From: Deltaproteobacteria bacterium
GTDB taxonomy: Bacteria; Desulfobacterota; Desulfobaccia; Desulfobaccales; 0-14-0-80-60-11
Length of the DNA: 64,000 nucleotides
Reading direction: 5' to 3'
NCBI GenBank assembly: GCA_030018495.1
Contig: JASEFS010000006.1
Location: 62,001-126,000 of the forward strand
How positions within the stretch are numbered: the stretch's first letter is position 1; the number at the start of each line of letters is the position of its first letter. The position numbers were made by a program, and so were the translations under genes. The notes beneath the pieces are model-generated. The model was given only the letters and a program-made list of their open reading frames with translations, did not search any database and had not been told where the DNA came from. Shown here piece by piece: positions 50,901-59,146 of this stretch.

Positions 50901-51669
50901 CCAAGCCTCCGGCGCACAGGCCGTCAGGAACGGCAAACCGGCCGTCTACCAAAACCTGACCATGGATTTGAAAATGGCTTCCCCGGAGGGCGCCTGGGTG
51001 CGCAGCAAGCGCCTGAAGCTCAAGGTGGCCGGGAGCCTTAACCTGAAAAAGGCGCGGGGGCATGATACTATCTATGCCCAGGGCCTCCTGCATGTCAAAG
51101 AAGGCACGGTGGAGGTCCATGGACGTGAATTCAAGGTGACCCAGGGCGAGGTGCATCTGCCGGGAGTCCCTGACGAAGATGTGACGGCCGCCATGCGCGG
51201 GGTCAGCAAGGTGGGCGATATCACCCTCGTCCTGGATGTTTATGGCCCGGTGAACCGGCCCGAGGTGCAGCTTTCCAGCGAACCGTCCCTGCCCCCGGCG
51301 GACGTCCTCAGCTATCTCGTGTTCAGCCGCCCGGCCCAGACCTTGACTCAGCAGCAATTCCGGAGCATGGGCGAGCAGGTGGCAGGGATTCTGGGGGGCT
51401 TCACCGCCAAAAAGCTCAAGGACCTTCTCGGCAAGGATTTTCCTTTGGTGGGAGACGTTTTTGTGCAGGGGAGCGAGGAATCCATGGGCGTGGCCAAGCC
51501 TCTGACCAAAGATCTGACGGTGTCTTTTGAGCGCAAAACCGAACCTCTGGCGCGTGATGACACCAACCAGGTGCGCATGGACTATCGCCTCAACCGCTAT
51601 TTCAAGGTGGAATCCCAGCTGGGCCGGCGCAATTCCGGGGCCGACGTGTTTTTTAATTTTGATTTTTAG
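47965..51669 (+). CDS. tamB: TamB-like translocation/assembly protein
   Basis: A 1234-residue AsmA/TamB protein. One N-terminal membrane anchor (LILLGLLALIPAVLGVGWAL) is followed by a very long stretch of beta-rich repeats that in TamB form a lipid-carrying groove across the periplasm. The C-terminal DUF490 domain (about 900-1234) is well conserved: VHGREFKVTQGEVHL, SSEPSLPPADVLSYLVF, GEQVAGILGG and a final YRLNRYFKVESQLGRRNSGADVFFNF. It lies 114 bp after tamA; the pair moves phospholipids or assembles some outer-membrane proteins. The ATG at 47965 is used; two TTG codons precede it. Confidence 0.92.
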   Translation: MRRLRLILLGLLALIPAVLGVGWALLHTQALWSWSGRQLVDFAQDRLYPELVVKKVRGHPFTGITFEDITMTSPQGEVLTAKRLELRFSLWSILKLEPVIGRLAVYDPCINIWREADGSLNLTHVLRKRPPPPFSSIDLPDIIVQGGEATFREGDRVTRYPNFDFRCALLVLHPKRPDQAVFVRRALLTVNDPRGPFTLITRLAYQRQELNLLTAEIYAASHLIAVLGGTARFAGEPAAALSGEFKLLSAETIQAFWPEWPGAWTIAGKFTAEATRKEVKATVNGRFSSAEFLLSGRLQKEARWRYEAEMALSELIPDLIAPLNAPLAARLKGLKPVSCRVDARGSGLSWPPSEFQWRVAASPFEHGRAQVQQLELTALGEGREQSLHALIKGNFGRLSLDAKGPLLSQRQGTVNVAAADLKPFFLGVNVSEETLLAGAFTGKADLPGGLALDRLKTQGEFEGSGKWGDIAPVQCRGTVACEEAALRIPQASLEIGGLKTELKGSLTRERVDIQGEGKLPAGGAMPLPTSISGQLSLAFGVKGPWGEPEVSLKGEGQNLSWRDYHIRSARLQAAAKGWLPAAGQFDLTAQQVKAASWVIPQASVTGQGDNRRWRFHIRAPSASGPPLGEVAGSADFSRRPVLVSIQEAAFQARGVAIKNNSPIKIALAPGVALEPAVFAVNQGSIEAEGRMQETGVAGRLEFRQVPAEIFPPLPVKGLFEGQVRLSGTPRSPVIQGRLQAGPGRVSEFSFNTLETTFRYQDALLSFTGLLAEKSRGPRLHWEGALPLNISLQPLNWQWREADVHVLVKGEKADLAMLTAFTPELHEAEGPLDLSAEWRGPIGQPQLTGHIRWGEGTVHLRRAGRAYRLLPGAIHLRGRTLTIPELALESEGAARLSGEMTFRGFAPDEMNLRGTLQNFKALERAGSEASTSGQFSLTGPWKGALLKGNVNLTKASFSTSFFKTGEHDDIVMVHEADKSAQASGAQAVRNGKPAVYQNLTMDLKMASPEGAWVRSKRLKLKVAGSLNLKKARGHDTIYAQGLLHVKEGTVEVHGREFKVTQGEVHLPGVPDEDVTAAMRGVSKVGDITLVLDVYGPVNRPEVQLSSEPSLPPADVLSYLVFSRPAQTLTQQQFRSMGEQVAGILGGFTAKKLKDLLGKDFPLVGDVFVQGSEESMGVAKPLTKDLTVSFERKTEPLARDDTNQVRMDYRLNRYFKVESQLGRRNSGADVFFNFDF

Positions 51670-51697
51670 CGCGCTTTATGGCAGTTGGCCTGGGCCT

Positions 51698-52696
51698 CTA
51701 TAAGACTTCAACCACCTTCGTTAATCTGGGAAACTCCCCCGGGCGCTCGGCTAAGCGGCGGCGTAGGCTTTTCACTGCTGCGGGGATATAGCGGGCGAAG
51801 TAGTCTTTGCCTTTCACCCTGGTAAGGAAGCCGTAAGCTCCCAAAACCTGCAAATTCCGGCTCAAGGCCAAGTGGTGATAGGTTTCCTGGAATTGCCGGG
51901 GATCAATGGCCAGACGCTCCCGGAGGAGTTTAAGATAGTGGGAGAGAAATTCCTGCTCCCAGCGGGGCTCCAGGGCCATGTACGGATCGATGAGCAGGGC
52001 CGCCAAATCATACCCCAAAGGACCCAGCCGTCCCCCTTGAAAATCCACGATGCGGAGGCGGCCGTCCTTAATAAACAAGTTTCTGGACTGAAAATCCCGG
52101 TGCAGAAAACCGGAAACGCCATCGGAAACAGCTTGCGACACCAGGCGTGCAAAGTCAGGCTCCAGGTCTTCAAAGGCCGTCTCGAATCCCATATACCGGT
52201 TTAAAAACGCCTCGACAAAGTACCGGCACTCCCTGTCCAACAGAAAAGCCTTATCCAGGTTCGGAGTATCGAAGCACCAACCGGGGTCAAAGCCCTCGGC
52301 GCCCTGGATTTGCATATTCACCAAAATCGTTAAAGCCTGGCCGTACCAGTAGCGGAGAAGCTCGTCTTTGCCCTTGCTCCTGAGAGCGGTCTCCAGGCTG
52401 ATATCCCCCAGGTCCTCCAGGAGCATCCAGCCTTCTTCCCGGCTGTATTCATAGATTTGCGGCACCGGCACCCCCTTGCTTTTCAGGTGGCGGCCGATGA
52501 GGAAATACGAATCATTCTCATTCACCAGGCCGCCCGGCGGGTCCGGGTGGCTCAAGAGAATGACGGTGGGCGAGCCGAACAACCGGAAAAACTTGCGGTC
52601 CGAGCCGTCCCCGGCCAGCATCTGCGCCAGGTCGAGAGTGGCCCCCAGCCTGGCCGCGGCTTCCTGCAGGTTCCGGGTATAATATAAATCGGCCAT
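51698..52696 (-). CDS. AmgK-like sugar kinase (APH fold)
   Basis: A 332-residue phosphotransferase of the aminoglycoside-phosphotransferase fold, closest in pattern to AmgK, which phosphorylates N-acetylmuramate/N-acetylglucosamine at C1 in cell-wall recycling. Markers are GDGSDRKFFRL (nucleotide loop), MLLEDLGDISLE, the catalytic FLHRDFQSRNLFI and the metal loop RIVDFQGGRLGPLGYDLAALL. The start at 52696 is 7 bp after the MscS stop, with AAAGGAG upstream, so the two genes form an operon. murU, the usual partner, is not adjacent; kinase of another sugar is possible. Confidence 0.8.
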   Translation of the reverse strand: MADLYYTRNLQEAAARLGATLDLAQMLAGDGSDRKFFRLFGSPTVILLSHPDPPGGLVNENDSYFLIGRHLKSKGVPVPQIYEYSREEGWMLLEDLGDISLETALRSKGKDELLRYWYGQALTILVNMQIQGAEGFDPGWCFDTPNLDKAFLLDRECRYFVEAFLNRYMGFETAFEDLEPDFARLVSQAVSDGVSGFLHRDFQSRNLFIKDGRLRIVDFQGGRLGPLGYDLAALLIDPYMALEPRWEQEFLSHYLKLLRERLAIDPRQFQETYHHLALSRNLQVLGAYGFLTRVKGKDYFARYIPAAVKSLRRRLAERPGEFPRLTKVVEVL

Positions 52697-52703
52697 GGTG
52701 CTT

Positions 52704-55322
52704 CTACTCCTTTGAAGGCGCCTCAGGAGGCGGGAAGGGGGCCTTGGGCGACCAGCTCCTGATGTGCAGATCGCGCTGCGGAAAAGGAATCTCAATGCCG
52801 TTGGCCTGGAAGGCCTCGAAAATGGCGCTGTTCAGTTCGTGGGTGGCAGGAATCCGGTCGCTGGGGCTGCCCAGGTACACCCAGATGTTAAAATCCAGGG
52901 AACTGTCGCCGTAGGCCTGGAAGAACACCTGGGGCGGCGGGTCCTTGACCACCCGGGGATTGGCCTTGCAGACTTCTTCAATGATACCGGTTACCCGGCG
53001 CGGGTCGGAGTCATAAGATACTCCCACCTTGAGGCCGAGGCGGTTAATCCCCCAGCCTGAGTAGGTCCAGTTTAATATCTTGTTGGACAGCAGCTCCGAA
53101 TTGGGAATGATCAGAAAATAGCGGTCGAAGGTCTGAAAAATGGTGCTCCTGACCCGAATTTCCTTGACCATGCCCCACTGGCCGTCGATGACCAGCATGT
53201 CCCCTATCTTGATGGGCCGCTCAAACAAGAGGATCAAACCGCTGACAAAATTGCTGACGATATTCTGCAAGCCGAAGCCGATGCCCACCCCCAGGCCGCC
53301 GATGACCAGGGCCAGGCTGGTCAAGGAAATGCCGATGACGTTGAGGGCTATAAAGGCCGTGATAACCAGGATCACATAATGCACGGTCCTGGAGACGGTG
53401 TACTGGATGCCCGGGTCCCAGCCCCTGTGGGGGTAGAACTTGAATTCAATCAGGGTGCGGATAAGACGCGAAAGCCAGAAGCCGAGATAGATGATCAGGA
53501 CGGTCAGGCCCACGTTCAGCGGCGTCAGTTTCAGCGGACCGAGGGCAGGACCCCAGGTCACCCACCGGAAAGCCCAGGCCAGCCGGCCGGGCGGAATTCC
53601 CCAGACTTTCAGGGCGACCAGCACCGCCACCGCCGCCAGGACTAACACGGCCGCCTGGGTCAGCACCCGGTGCAGCCGGGTGAAAAACTTTCTCTGCTCC
53701 AAATATCTTTGAGTCAGAAGCCCCATCTCCGGGTGCAGGGTAAGGCGCAGCACCACATACGCTCCTTCCCCCAAAATCCAGGAAAGGGCTGCGACCACCA
53801 GGATAAAGGAGGCTCCTTCGGCCACGTAGTCGGAAAGGAACCGGTAGCCCAAAAGGTTGGCGACCACCACCAGGGCCAGCACCAAGCCCACCGCGCTGCG
53901 TATTGTCCGGAGAAACACCGCGCCGGTAAAGAAGGGCGGCACCGGCAATTGTCTCAGCAGCGGGTCCAGATAGCGGCGACGCAGCAGCAGGAAAACCCAG
54001 GCCAGGAGCACCACCTGGAAAAGGTGTCGCAGAAAACTCGCATTTGCATCGGTAAAGCCGAGATATGGGGCATTGGGGAGAATAAAAACCCCCATAACAA
54101 AGAAATAGACCGCCAATGCCTTCAAATGGCGGCGATAATGCCTGGCCAATGCTCCGGCAACCGGAAGGATGCCCCCTTTTTCCTCCCCGGCAAAAAGGTC
54201 CTGGATCATTCTGAGGGCCAGGCGCAGCACCACCAACGCCGCCAGCCCGTGAAAAACCAGCCAAGCCGCCTCCATCTCCAGGATTCCCAAAGCCAGGAAA
54301 GAAACATACAGCCAGACCACCAACCCGAAGGAGAACAGCCGGGTCACAAAAATTCGGATGAAATCCAGGAGCGTGGTCAGCCCTAACTCGCTTACCTTCG
54401 CCTTCCAGGAAATCAGGCCCGGAAGCACCAATGCTTTGACCTTGCGGGCCCACACCCATAAGAAGAGCAAAAACAGGAGCAGCCCTATCAGGACATCCCG
54501 GTGCTGCTTGATGAAGGCAACCAGGCGGCCTGACTGCGCGGTCTGCATCGCCCAGGCTCGGGCTTTGCCCGGCATTTCCGCCAGGGTTTCCAAGATGTTG
54601 TTTAGCTGGGCCAGGCGAGGCTGAATGACCTGCCTCTCGAAAAGCTCTCCCCGAAGAGTTTTCCCCAGGTACTCCTCCCTGATGTAGGTGTCCGTGGCCG
54701 TGAGAATTTCCAACTCAGCCTGCAGGGCCGCAAGTATATTCTTCAAGATTTCCTGATAAGCCTGGCCATTCAGCTTTAATTCTTTCACCAGACTTTCATA
54801 CTTGCGATAAGAGGTTCGCATTTTCTTTGAACCCGCCACGGGATGACCGTTCTGGCGCAGAGAGGCTATTTGTTTTTGCAGCACCGCCAGTGATTCGGTT
54901 CTCTGGGCGAGTTTTTGCTCCAGAATCTTCAACCGATCCTCAAATTCCTTGATCTGCCCGGAAACCATCGCCATTCTTTTATTGAGGCTGGCGACCTCCG
55001 TCTCAGTCCGATTCACATTGAGCTGCCGTAAGGCCAGGGAGGCGTTTAGAGCGGCGATTTTGGCGAGGCAGTCCTCTTTTTCTTTATTAATCCGGCTGAG
55101 CGTTTGCCTGGCAAGGTGCAGTTGTTCTTTTACAAAGGCGATTTCCTTGGCCAGCTCTTCATTGCTGTCGCTCAGGAAGTCAGGCAAACTCTCCGGCGAA
55201 AGACCCGGGGCGGCAAGCGGGGCCGAGGGTGTCACCTGTGCCTCCACCGCCTGGAGGGGGAGGGAATTGGAAATTAATAAAAGGCAAGCACAAAAGTAAA
55301 AAAGAGGAATTCTGCGGGACAT
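52704..55322 (-). CDS. Large MscS-family mechanosensitive channel
   Basis: An 872-residue MscK/MscS-type channel. A signal peptide (to about residue 27) precedes a periplasmic coiled coil (about 55-200, heptad-rich KEQLHLARQTL to LEQKLAQRT). About eleven membrane helices follow from 270 to 650. The pore helix and beta domain carry LVIGGLGVGIGFGLQNIVSNFVSG, LLFERPIKIGDMLVIDGQWGMV and RSTIFQTFDRYFLIIPNSELL, all diagnostic of MscS. The ATG at 55322 has GGAG seven bases upstream. It protects against osmotic downshock; co-transcription with a cell-wall sugar kinase hints at envelope stress. Confidence 0.93.
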   Translation of the reverse strand: MSRRIPLFYFCACLLLISNSLPLQAVEAQVTPSAPLAAPGLSPESLPDFLSDSNEELAKEIAFVKEQLHLARQTLSRINKEKEDCLAKIAALNASLALRQLNVNRTETEVASLNKRMAMVSGQIKEFEDRLKILEQKLAQRTESLAVLQKQIASLRQNGHPVAGSKKMRTSYRKYESLVKELKLNGQAYQEILKNILAALQAELEILTATDTYIREEYLGKTLRGELFERQVIQPRLAQLNNILETLAEMPGKARAWAMQTAQSGRLVAFIKQHRDVLIGLLLFLLFLWVWARKVKALVLPGLISWKAKVSELGLTTLLDFIRIFVTRLFSFGLVVWLYVSFLALGILEMEAAWLVFHGLAALVVLRLALRMIQDLFAGEEKGGILPVAGALARHYRRHLKALAVYFFVMGVFILPNAPYLGFTDANASFLRHLFQVVLLAWVFLLLRRRYLDPLLRQLPVPPFFTGAVFLRTIRSAVGLVLALVVVANLLGYRFLSDYVAEGASFILVVAALSWILGEGAYVVLRLTLHPEMGLLTQRYLEQRKFFTRLHRVLTQAAVLVLAAVAVLVALKVWGIPPGRLAWAFRWVTWGPALGPLKLTPLNVGLTVLIIYLGFWLSRLIRTLIEFKFYPHRGWDPGIQYTVSRTVHYVILVITAFIALNVIGISLTSLALVIGGLGVGIGFGLQNIVSNFVSGLILLFERPIKIGDMLVIDGQWGMVKEIRVRSTIFQTFDRYFLIIPNSELLSNKILNWTYSGWGINRLGLKVGVSYDSDPRRVTGIIEEVCKANPRVVKDPPPQVFFQAYGDSSLDFNIWVYLGSPSDRIPATHELNSAIFEAFQANGIEIPFPQRDLHIRSWSPKAPFPPPEAPSKE

Positions 55323-55953
55323 AAAAAATCTCCGGAGACTTTGAGGCAAAACAGTTTTACCTGTTTAGAAGCATGAAACAGCCTGACTCGAAGGGAGGGC
55401 GGAGGCACAGACCCCATCCCCCGAAACAAATTGGATGCCGGGTTGGCATTGCGGAAATCTGGCCTGAGCGCCCGTAGCTGAGCACTGCGATAAAATTTTT
55501 TAGGCCATTTGCTGTCATTGCAAGGTTCTGATAGTATCAAAAAATTGGGCTGTTGGGAACTGTCAGGCCGCAGGCAAGACCCGCGGTTCATCACCTTTCC
55601 CGCCCTTGCCCGGCCAAACTCGCCCTATGAACCTTTCGGCCCGGAGCGGCGATCAGACTTGCATTCCAGAGCCGGGCGGAACTGATTAGTTGAGAGGATT
55701 TTCGGCAGTGGTACCAAAAAGCGGAGGGATGACGTGCCAGCAACAGCATCGGTCCCTAAAGGAGCATCCCGGGTTCTTGGCGCCGAGCCGGCCTATATCC
55801 TCTTGGCCTTTCTGATTACTTTTCAATTAGCAAAGCCGAGCTTTTTTAGAGATTTCTCTGCTGCGACGGTGGGGATCGGAGCAGCAGTCTTGTCCGGGCC
55901 GGCTGCCTTTTCCCCATGGCCAAACAATCGGAAAATCGACGGATAGGTGTCCC
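55323..55953. other. 631-bp divergent region between mscS and mgtE
   Basis: Should contain both promoters. I looked for an M-box, ydaO-type or other metal or nucleotide riboswitch and recognised none, although the stretch 55560-55930 is GC-rich with several short hairpins. A small frame at 55734-55946 is listed separately. Confidence 0.5.
55734..55946 (+). CDS. Possible small membrane peptide upstream of mgtE
   Basis: A 70-codon frame starting at GTG with GGAGG six to ten bases upstream and stopping 7 bp before the mgtE ATG. It encodes two hydrophobic stretches (AYILLAFLITFQLA and ATVGIGAAVLSGPAAF) separated by a charged turn. No family is recognised. It could be a leader or small partner of MgtE, or chance. 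Confidence 0.3.
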   Translation: MPATASVPKGASRVLGAEPAYILLAFLITFQLAKPSFFRDFSAATVGIGAAVLSGPAAFSPWPNNRKIDG

Positions 55954-57306
55954 ATGGAGGATCTTGTTCAGACCATCAAAGCGAATCTTCAGGACCAGCG
56001 TTGGCAGGATCTCAAAATTATCCTGACCCCGAAAAACCCCAGGGATGTGGCTTCGCTGATTTCCGAATTTCCGCCGACGGAGCGGGCTTTCCTCTTCCGG
56101 CTGTTGGATAAGCAGCAGGCGGTGGAGGTCTTCGAGTTTCTCGAAGTTGAAGACCAACAGGAACTCTTGAGCAGTTTTCGGACCGAGGAGTTGCGCCATA
56201 TCGTCGAGCATATGTCACCGGACGACCGGGCCGAGCTTCTGGACGAACTGCCGGCCAAAGTGGCCAAGCGCCTGTTAGCCCTCCTGACCCCGGAGGAGCG
56301 GCGGGCCACCGCCATGCTTCTCGGCTACCGGGATGACACCGCCGGCCGCATCATGACCACGGAGTATGTTGATCTCAAATCCTTTTTCACCGTGGGCGAG
56401 GCCCTGAAGCGCATCCGGCGGGTGGGCCTGGACAAGGAAACGATTTATTACTGCTATGTCACGGATGAACAGCGGCGCCTGCTGGGCATCGTCTCCCTGC
56501 GGCAACTGGTCTTGGCCGACCCGGAGGCCAGGGTGGGAGACCTGATGGAGCAGGACGTGATCTTCGCGGCCACGGATGAAGACCAGGAAGAGGTGGCCCA
56601 CAAGATTCAAAATTACGACCTGCTGGCCCTGCCGGTGGTGGATCGGGAAAAGCGGCTGGTGGGCATTGTCACCCATGACGACGTGCTGGACATTTTGCAG
56701 GAAGAGGCCACAGAGGATATTTACCGGCTGGGCGCCATCGAAGTCCCGGAGCAAAGCTACTTTAAATCCAGAATACTGGCGGTGGCCGGCAACCGGTTGG
56801 GCTGGCTGCTGCTCCTGCTGATCACCAACACCATCACCGGCAACATCATCATTCACTACTCCGGCCTCCTGCAATCCGTCATCGCGTTGGCGGCGTTCGT
56901 CCCGCTCCTCACCGGCAGCGGCGGCAACATCGGCTCCCAGACCTCCACGGTTTTTGTGCGCGGCTTGGCCCTGCGGGAAATCACGCCGAAAAATGCGGTG
57001 GGTCTCATCCTGCGGGAAGTGGGGGTAGGCTTGCTTTTGGGTTCGCTGCTGGGGGTTTTGGTGGTTTTCTGGGCCTACTGGCTGCAAGGCAATTGGTGGG
57101 TTGCCATAGCTGTAGGGCTAAGTTTGGTGCTGATTTCCACCCTGGCCACCTTTTTCGGCGGCATCTGGCCCCTGTTCTTCAGAAGAATGGGCCTGGACCC
57201 GGCCCTGGTTTCGGCGCCTTTTATCAGCACCGTGGTGGACGTCCTGGGAGCTTTGACTTACTTTATGGTAGCACGCTATATCCTCACCTGGGCGGCTATG
57301 GCCTGA
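55954..57306 (+). CDS. mgtE: Magnesium transporter MgtE
   Basis: A 450-residue Mg2+ channel. The N domain (about 1-130) contains the helical repeats and LDELPAKVAKRLL. Two CBS domains follow (AGRIMTTEYVDL and VGDLMEQDVIFA begin them, the latter ending VGIVTHDDVLDIL). Then come the plug helix (EEATEDIYRLGAIE) and five membrane helices with the signature PLLTGSGGNIGSQTSTVFVRGLAL. Length and order are canonical. The cytoplasmic domains close the pore when Mg2+ is high. AGGTG precedes the ATG. Confidence 0.96.
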   Translation: MEDLVQTIKANLQDQRWQDLKIILTPKNPRDVASLISEFPPTERAFLFRLLDKQQAVEVFEFLEVEDQQELLSSFRTEELRHIVEHMSPDDRAELLDELPAKVAKRLLALLTPEERRATAMLLGYRDDTAGRIMTTEYVDLKSFFTVGEALKRIRRVGLDKETIYYCYVTDEQRRLLGIVSLRQLVLADPEARVGDLMEQDVIFAATDEDQEEVAHKIQNYDLLALPVVDREKRLVGIVTHDDVLDILQEEATEDIYRLGAIEVPEQSYFKSRILAVAGNRLGWLLLLLITNTITGNIIIHYSGLLQSVIALAAFVPLLTGSGGNIGSQTSTVFVRGLALREITPKNAVGLILREVGVGLLLGSLLGVLVVFWAYWLQGNWWVAIAVGLSLVLISTLATFFGGIWPLFFRRMGLDPALVSAPFISTVVDVLGALTYFMVARYILTWAAMA

Positions 57307-57324
57307 CATCTTTCGGAGGTGCGC

Positions 57325-58239
57325 ATGAAAATATTTATGACCGGCGGCACCGGCTTTGTGGGAAGCTTTCTTTCCAAGGAACTGGCCCAAAACGGCCACG
57401 ATATCACCATCCTGACGCGACGCGAGAAACCCCCTGAACCGGCCCACCCCAGCATATCTTATCTGACCGGCGATCCCACCAAAGAAGGCGGGTGGATGGC
57501 TAGAGTTCCTGAGCATGATTGGGTCATCAACCTGGCCGGGGCCTCCGTGTTCGGCTACTGGACGGAAAAAAAGAAGAAAGAAATTTACGACAGCCGCATC
57601 CTGACCACCCGGAACCTGGTCCGGGCCATAACCCAGGGCGACCGCCATACGGTTCTCTGCAGCACTTCCGCACCCGGCTATTACGGTTCCCGCGGTGAGG
57701 AAACCCTGACCGAGGACTCCCTGCCGGGTGACGATTTTTTGGGGAGAGTCGCCAAAGATTGGGAGGATGAAGCCTTCAAGGCCCAGAAGGAGGGCATCCG
57801 GGTGGTCATCACTCGCTTCGGCATCGTGTTGGGCAAGGGCGGCGGCGTCCTGGCCCAGTTGGTGCCATTGTTCAAGGCCTATATGGGTGGGCCCGCGGGG
57901 GACGGCTCCCAATGGTTTTCCTGGATTCACCGCCTGGACCAGGTCCGGGGCTATATGTTCTTATTTGACCACCCGGAAATTTCCGGCCCGGTGAATCTCT
58001 GCGCCCCCAATCCGGTGCGCAACTGGGACCTGGCCAAGGCCCTGGGCCGGGTTTTGGGCCGGCCCAGCTTCCTGCGGGCCCCCGCGTTCATGCTCCGCCT
58101 GGCCATGGGAGAGATGGCGGAAGTGATTCTCACCGGGCAGAAGATGATCCCCAAAAAACTTCTGGACGCCGGCTTTCAGTTCCAGTTCCCCACTATTGAC
58201 GAGGCTTTGGCTGACTTGCTTAGGGAAAGCGGCGGTTAG
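57325..58239 (+). CDS. SDR-family epimerase (TIGR01777/YfcH type)
   Basis: A 304-residue atypical short-chain dehydrogenase. FMTGGTGFVGSFLSKEL is the nucleotide-binding start, followed by VINLAGASVFGYWTEKKKKEIYDSRI and the GYYGSRGEETLTEDS segment that are typical of the YfcH/SDR39U1 family. The C-terminal part GQKMIPKKLLDAGFQFQFP matches the family DUF1731 end. Strong GGAGG precedes the ATG at 57325, 18 bp after mgtE. The substrate is not known for the family. Confidence 0.9.
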   Translation: MKIFMTGGTGFVGSFLSKELAQNGHDITILTRREKPPEPAHPSISYLTGDPTKEGGWMARVPEHDWVINLAGASVFGYWTEKKKKEIYDSRILTTRNLVRAITQGDRHTVLCSTSAPGYYGSRGEETLTEDSLPGDDFLGRVAKDWEDEAFKAQKEGIRVVITRFGIVLGKGGGVLAQLVPLFKAYMGGPAGDGSQWFSWIHRLDQVRGYMFLFDHPEISGPVNLCAPNPVRNWDLAKALGRVLGRPSFLRAPAFMLRLAMGEMAEVILTGQKMIPKKLLDAGFQFQFPTIDEALADLLRESGG

Positions 58240-58351
58240 GCCGAGATTTTCGATGAAAGACTTGTTTTGCGGATTTGACGCTGATAAGTGGCTGCTCCGG
58301 GAAAGACGGGTTGAGCCGGTGGCAGGCAAGCCCCTGATTTAGGCAATCAGA

Positions 58352-59050
58352 ATGGCCATAAAAAACCCCAAGGCCCTGGTTTTCATGACCATAATCCTGG
58401 CTTGGGTCGGGGCCGGGCCGGCAGTCTCAGGGGCCCAACCAGGGCCCCGGGCGGACATCGCCGCCACCGTCCATGATTTCGGCGAGGTCTATGAACATCA
58501 GGAATTAAGCCACACTTTTCTTATCAAGAATTCGGGGAGCGCCGCCCTGAGAATCCTCAACATCGACCCGGACTGCGCCTGCACCGCGGCGGACTATGAC
58601 CGCAGCATCCCGCCAGGCGGGCAGGGAAAACTGAAGCTCACCATCGCCCCTTATTCCGTGCTGCGCCATTTCACCAAAGAAACCAAGGTCTCCTTCAACG
58701 ACCCCCGGCACCCCGTGGCGGTCTTTAAGCTGAAAGGCTACGGCAAGCCGGTTATCGACATCCAGCCCAGCCACGTGATGCGCTTGCGGGGCAAGGCCGG
58801 TCAGGAAGTCACCGGCCAGGCGCGCCTGGTCTCATATCTGGCCGCTCCGCTGGAAATAACGAGTTTCAGGACCGATATCCCTGGAAACATCGAGGTTAAT
58901 CTCCAGGCCGAACACCCCGGAAAGTCTTATCTCCTTCGGGTGCGCGACAAAACCCGGGCCCCAGGAAACTACAAGGGCACCATCGAGCTTGCCACCAACT
59001 CCCGGGAAAAGCCCCGTCTGGTTGTGCGGGTGTTTGCCGAAATAGAGTAG
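58352..59050 (+). CDS. Exported DUF1573 protein
   Basis: A 232-residue protein with a signal peptide (LVFMTIILAWVGAGPAVSGA) and an Ig-like DUF1573 domain: VHDFGEVYEHQELSHTFLIKNSGSAALRI and the cysteine pair CACT (DPDCACTAADYD) are hallmarks. A second Ig-like domain fills residues 135-232. The molecular function of the family is not established; it is probably a periplasmic or surface adhesion module. It converges with cydB. Confidence 0.87.
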   Translation: MAIKNPKALVFMTIILAWVGAGPAVSGAQPGPRADIAATVHDFGEVYEHQELSHTFLIKNSGSAALRILNIDPDCACTAADYDRSIPPGGQGKLKLTIAPYSVLRHFTKETKVSFNDPRHPVAVFKLKGYGKPVIDIQPSHVMRLRGKAGQEVTGQARLVSYLAAPLEITSFRTDIPGNIEVNLQAEHPGKSYLLRVRDKTRAPGNYKGTIELATNSREKPRLVVRVFAEIE

Positions 59051-59076
59051 ATGTGAAAGGGCAAGATAAATTCCCC

Positions 59077-59140
59077 ACCAAGGCGCAAAGGACACGGAGG
59101 GCGCAGAGAAAAACGTAATCTCTGCGCCCTCTGCGGCTTG
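59077..59140. repeat. Dispersed element with strong hairpin
   Basis: CACCAAGGCGCAAAGGACAC starts a copy of the dispersed element, followed by a perfect 11-bp inverted repeat GGGCGCAGAGA (59099-59109) and TCTCTGCGCCC (59119-59129). It lies between converging genes and may act as a bidirectional barrier, but there is no T tract. Confidence 0.6.
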
Positions 59141-59146
59141 GGACTT

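Noticed and set aside
49675-51357. A 560-codon minus-strand open frame
   Set aside because: Antisense to tamB in a GC-rich region; its sequence is low-complexity and the plus strand carries the conserved DUF490 domain.
53446-54459. A 337-codon minus-strand frame inside the mscS gene, rich in Gly and Pro
   Set aside because: It is another frame of the mscS coding sequence, with no ribosome site and no family resemblance.
55323-55953. Magnesium (M-box) or ydaO-type riboswitch ahead of mgtE
   Set aside because: None of the conserved sequence blocks of these classes was found on reading the leader.
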